Below, in pieces: positions 63,585 to 64,000 of a stretch of 64,000 nucleotides of DNA. The notes beneath the pieces were generated by a model, which saw only the letters and a list, made by a program, of their open reading frames with translations, had not been told where the DNA came from and made no database searches. The stretch comes from Pseudomonas sp. CBZ-4. GTDB lineage: Bacteria; Pseudomonadota; Gammaproteobacteria; Pseudomonadales; Pseudomonadaceae. The stretch covers positions 1-64,000 of the forward strand of contig NZ_ANNV01000031.1 of the NCBI RefSeq assembly GCF_000346755.1, read 5' to 3'. The position numbers were made by a program, and so were the translations under genes. The stretch's first letter is position 1. Each line of letters opens with the position of its first letter.

Positions 63585-64000
63585 GGCAGCAGTTGCTCCC
63601 AGGCGGGTACGCCGATGGCGGGTTTGGGCAATTCGGGCAAGGGTTCGCTTGCGCTTGGGCGAATGCCGTCGCGTTCGAGGGCGTTGATCACGCGATCGGC
63701 GAAATCCGGCGCCAAGGCCAGCTTGGTTGGCCAGCCGACCAGCAGGCGACCGTCCTCAAAGACAAAGGCGTTGTCGGGGCGGCTCAGGCCGGTTTGCAGG
63801 GGCTCGGCGCGGTCGACGCGCAGCGTGGCCCATTGGGTCTGGCTCATGTCGATCCACGGCAGCAACTGCGCCAGCTCTTGCTGGGCAGTGGCGATCTGCT
63901 CTTGCGGCGTGCGCGCCACGCCATCGGCCTCGGCAATATCGCCGCCCATGTACCACACCCAGTTGCCATCGGCGGCCGGGTGCGTGGTGACGGTGATGCG
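63581..64000 (-). CDS. C-terminal part of oxidoreductase-like protein (cut by window edge)
   Basis: About 139 C-terminal residues are visible, reading in frame to the last base (RITVTTHPAADGNWVWYMGGD...). The stretch DNAFVFEDGRLLVGWPTKLALAPDFADRVI resembles the end of the FAD-dependent oxidoreductase that precedes an aldo/keto reductase in other pseudomonads (PA4991-like, from memory). No cofactor motif is in the visible part, so the call is tentative. The GTG at 63958 is internal, not a start. Overlaps the aldo/keto reductase start by four bases. Confidence 0.6.
   Translation of the reverse strand, partial: RITVTTHPAADGNWVWYMGGDIAEADGVARTPQEQIATAQQELAQLLPWIDMSQTQWATLRVDRAEPLQTGLSRPDNAFVFEDGRLLVGWPTKLALAPDFADRVINALERDGIRPSASEPLPELPKPAIGVPAWEQLLP

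Overview
The window is chromosomal DNA of a fluorescent-group Pseudomonas. The evidence is the gene content (trifunctional PutA, DipA-type GAF/PAS/ASNEF/EAL protein, AceE/AceF, WaaF-WaaC-WaaG-WaaP-WapP-WapQ, DnpA/PIG-L, Mig-14-like and Ssg-like proteins, HldE), the high GC, and the many copies of the fluorescent-pseudomonad REP sequence (GTGGGAGC-GGCTTGCC type). Gene order from about 24.4 to 43 kb and again from 46 to 60 kb resembles the P. aeruginosa PA5018-PA4996 block as I remember it, with insertions and substitutions. I see no rRNA, tRNA, CRISPR array, prophage or insertion sequence.

Region 1 (0-19 kb) is mostly housekeeping: trxC; a HigBA-type toxin-antitoxin pair with two operator-like palindromes; a minus-strand series cvrA-mscK-selO (cation antiporter, mechanosensitive channel, AMPylating pseudokinase); a chemoreceptor; a small coiled-coil gene overlapping zapA; an acyl-CoA dehydrogenase; and divergent putA/putP whose intergenic region holds five copies of the GTTGCA hexamer bound by PutA in enterobacteria. 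Region 2 (19-25 kb) has an isolated type VI secretion vgrG-tap pair with no recognisable effector, then metY, rlmJ and msrA. Region 3 (25-36 kb) has dipA, aceF and aceE, then glnE divergent from aceE. The aceE-glnE gap carries a good minus-strand promoter bracketed by two matching palindromes.

Region 4 (36-62 kb) is a long lipopolysaccharide (LPS) core locus. It holds heptosyl- and glucosyltransferases (waaF, waaC, waaG), six kinase-fold domains in five proteins, a carbamoyltransferase, several glycosyltransferases, a PIG-L deacetylase, an O-antigen ligase, msbA and hldE. Two breaks stand out. A tandem REPIN array plus a YncD/PqqU-like TonB-dependent receptor separates the kinase genes from the carbamoyltransferase. 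A two-gene sulfation cassette (sulfotransferase overlapping an APS kinase, cysC) sits between msbA and hldE, and hldE is followed by a sugar-nucleotide epimerase gene. Together these suggest a core or cap that is phosphorylated, carbamoylated and possibly sulfated.

Region 5 (62-64 kb) has three minus-strand genes: the end of an oxidoreductase-like gene cut by the window edge, an aldo/keto reductase, and an uncharacterised protein with a degenerate Nudix-like motif. Functions are assigned by reading motifs and recalling families, not by database search. Start codons were chosen from Shine-Dalgarno spacing and family N-termini.
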